Assembly: GCF_004138325.1 (NCBI RefSeq)
Contig: NZ_SBLB01000007.1
Coordinates: 153,947-217,946 of the forward strand
Direction: 5' to 3'
Length of the DNA stretch: 64,000 nt
From: Spirosoma sordidisoli
Lineage (GTDB): Bacteria > Bacteroidota > Bacteroidia > Cytophagales > Spirosomataceae
In this document: in pieces, positions 63,100 through 64,000 of the stretch
Layout of the letters: each line of letters opens with the position of its first letter
Numbering within the stretch: the stretch's first letter is position 1
Program-made: the position numbers and the translations under genes
The notes under the pieces: generated by a model
Database searches by the model: none
What the model saw: the letters and a program-made list of their open reading frames with translations, nothing else
Told to the model about the DNA's origin: nothing

Positions 63100-64000
63100 T
63101 TACTGTTTGTTGCTGTCGACGGCCAGGCGCTGGTCGCGGTTGGCGATGTCCCAGGCGGTATAGAAAACGAGCCGGGCCGACTTTTCGGCGAGTTTGAAGT
63201 CGATCTTCTCAACGTCGTCCGTGGGGCGGTGGTAGTCGGCGTGGAGGCCGTTGAAATAGAAGATGATGGGTATTTTGTGCTTGGCGAAGTTGTAGTGGTC
63301 CGAGCGGTAGTAGATGCGCTGCGAGTCTTTCGGATCGTTGTATTTATAATCCAGCTCCATACCGATGTACTTCTTGTTCGTCTCCTCGCTGATTTTATGC
63401 AGGTCTGACGAGAGCTTGTCGGAACCGATTACGTAGATATAGTTGTCCGACTTGCCCTGGTGCAGATCATCGACGCGGCCTACCATATCGATGTTCAGAT
63501 CGCTGACCGTTTTTTCCAGCGGAATAACGGGGCTCATGTCGGCATAGTATTCGGAGCCGAGCAGCCCTTTCTCCTCACCCGATACGGTCAGGAACAGGAT
63601 CGACCGGCGGGGGCCTTTACCGGCGGCTTTGGCTTTGGCAAACGCCTGCGCAATCTCCAGCACCGATACCGTTCCTGAGCCGTCGTCGTTGGCGCCGTTG
63701 TTGATCTGCCCGTCGGCGCTGATACCGATGTGGTCGTAGTGCGACGAGATGATCAGCACTTCGTCTTTTTTGTCGGTGCCTTCAATAAAGCCCAGTACGT
63801 TCGAGGCCTGGGTTTTTTCATCGACCCGGTCGGCCTTGACGGCTACCGTACCCGCCAGCGACGAGGCTACGGGCTTCTGGGCCTGCGCGATCTGGGTGGC
63901 GGTCTGGGTCAGGGTAGCCGCCGAGGTATTGAGCAGCGCAGCCCCCATGTCGGACGAGATCAGGAATACGCCGACCGAGCCTACGTTTTCGGCGCCGGGT
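63100..64000 (-). CDS. M28-family metallopeptidase, 3' part (gene continues past the window)
   Basis: The frame is open to position 64000, so the N-terminus lies outside the window. At least 299 residues are visible. The upstream part (GSVGVFLISSDMGAALLN) looks like the end of a PA domain. The peptidase domain has SSHYDHIG (metal His-Asp), NNGANDDGSGTVSVLEIA (bridging Asp), LTVSGEEKGLLGSEYYAD (catalytic Glu-Glu) and the final His in GLHADYHRPTDDVEKIDF. This is a complete M28 active site of the aminopeptidase/carboxypeptidase type, likely exported. Confidence 0.88.
   Translation of the reverse strand, partial: PGAENVGSVGVFLISSDMGAALLNTSAATLTQTATQIAQAQKPVASSLAGTVAVKADRVDEKTQASNVLGFIEGTDKKDEVLIISSHYDHIGISADGQINNGANDDGSGTVSVLEIAQAFAKAKAAGKGPRRSILFLTVSGEEKGLLGSEYYADMSPVIPLEKTVSDLNIDMVGRVDDLHQGKSDNYIYVIGSDKLSSDLHKISEETNKKYIGMELDYKYNDPKDSQRIYYRSDHYNFAKHKIPIIFYFNGLHADYHRPTDDVEKIDFKLAEKSARLVFYTAWDIANRDQRLAVDSNKQ

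Overview
The window looks like chromosome from a member of the Bacteroidota, order Cytophagales, close to Spirosoma and its relatives. The evidence is a PorP/SprF protein beside a giant protein with a gliding/type IX secretion C-terminus, a carboxypeptidase-regulatory-domain TonB receptor, OmpA/PD40 and FG-GAP/ASPIC lipoproteins, a GC content in the mid-fifties by eye, no obvious Shine-Dalgarno sequences, and repeated matches to the Bacteroidota promoter element TAnnTTTG. The genus is an inference. Most of the window is ordinary chromosome, with no insertion sequence, prophage or CRISPR array.

Layout. 0-13 kb: a lipid-linked sugar flippase, a 1207-residue FG-GAP/ASPIC lipoprotein, an isochorismatase-fold hydrolase, a LON-domain protein, an AI-2E-family permease, a PhoB/PhoR-like two-component pair, an aspartyl protease with a PDZ domain, tpiA and a DUF985 cupin. 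13-16 kb: an ECF sigma factor, anti-sigma-like and adhesin-like operon. 16-25 kb: a Uma2-like protein, a UvrD/PcrA helicase, an OmpA/PD40 protein, several small envelope proteins and mutM. 25-30 kb: a pirin, a Y-family polymerase transcribed divergently from an HTH-S24 (LexA/CI-type) regulator, and an ABC exporter. 30-41 kb: fusA, rpsJ, mutL, two tandem rhomboids, dxs and lysC. 41-51 kb: PorP/SprF, the gliding-type giant protein, ruvB, an ArsR-type regulator, a DMT permease, der and era. 52-64 kb: a compact operon with a glycerophosphodiesterase, then a metallophosphoesterase, a TonB-dependent receptor, lipoproteins, a secreted amidohydrolase and the 3' part of an M28 peptidase gene cut by the window edge.

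The outstanding feature is at 51.15-52.06 kb. An initiator tRNA-fMet(CAU) gene is interrupted immediately 5' of its anticodon by a 304-nt group I intron. P3 to P9 can be drawn by hand, and the core closely resembles the Azoarcus/cyanobacterial IC3 type. The intron has no open reading frame of its own. A small, AT-richer gene starts 73 nt downstream of the tRNA and encodes a 152-residue PD-(D/E)XK protein. It resembles the family of I-Ssp6803I, the homing endonuclease encoded inside the cyanobacterial tRNA-fMet intron. Here intron and putative endonuclease appear as separate neighbours, which suggests a split homing unit at the gene for translation initiation.

Second-tier observations are the divergent S24 regulator/Y-family polymerase cassette with a good promoter and a repeated operator candidate, a MutM whose fourth zinc cysteine is aspartate, a MutL with a degenerate endonuclease motif, a fusA-rpsJ-mutL order that breaks the usual ribosomal operon, and several families of long intergenic inverted repeats. 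All assignments rest on reading the sequence and on remembered family motifs; no database search was run.
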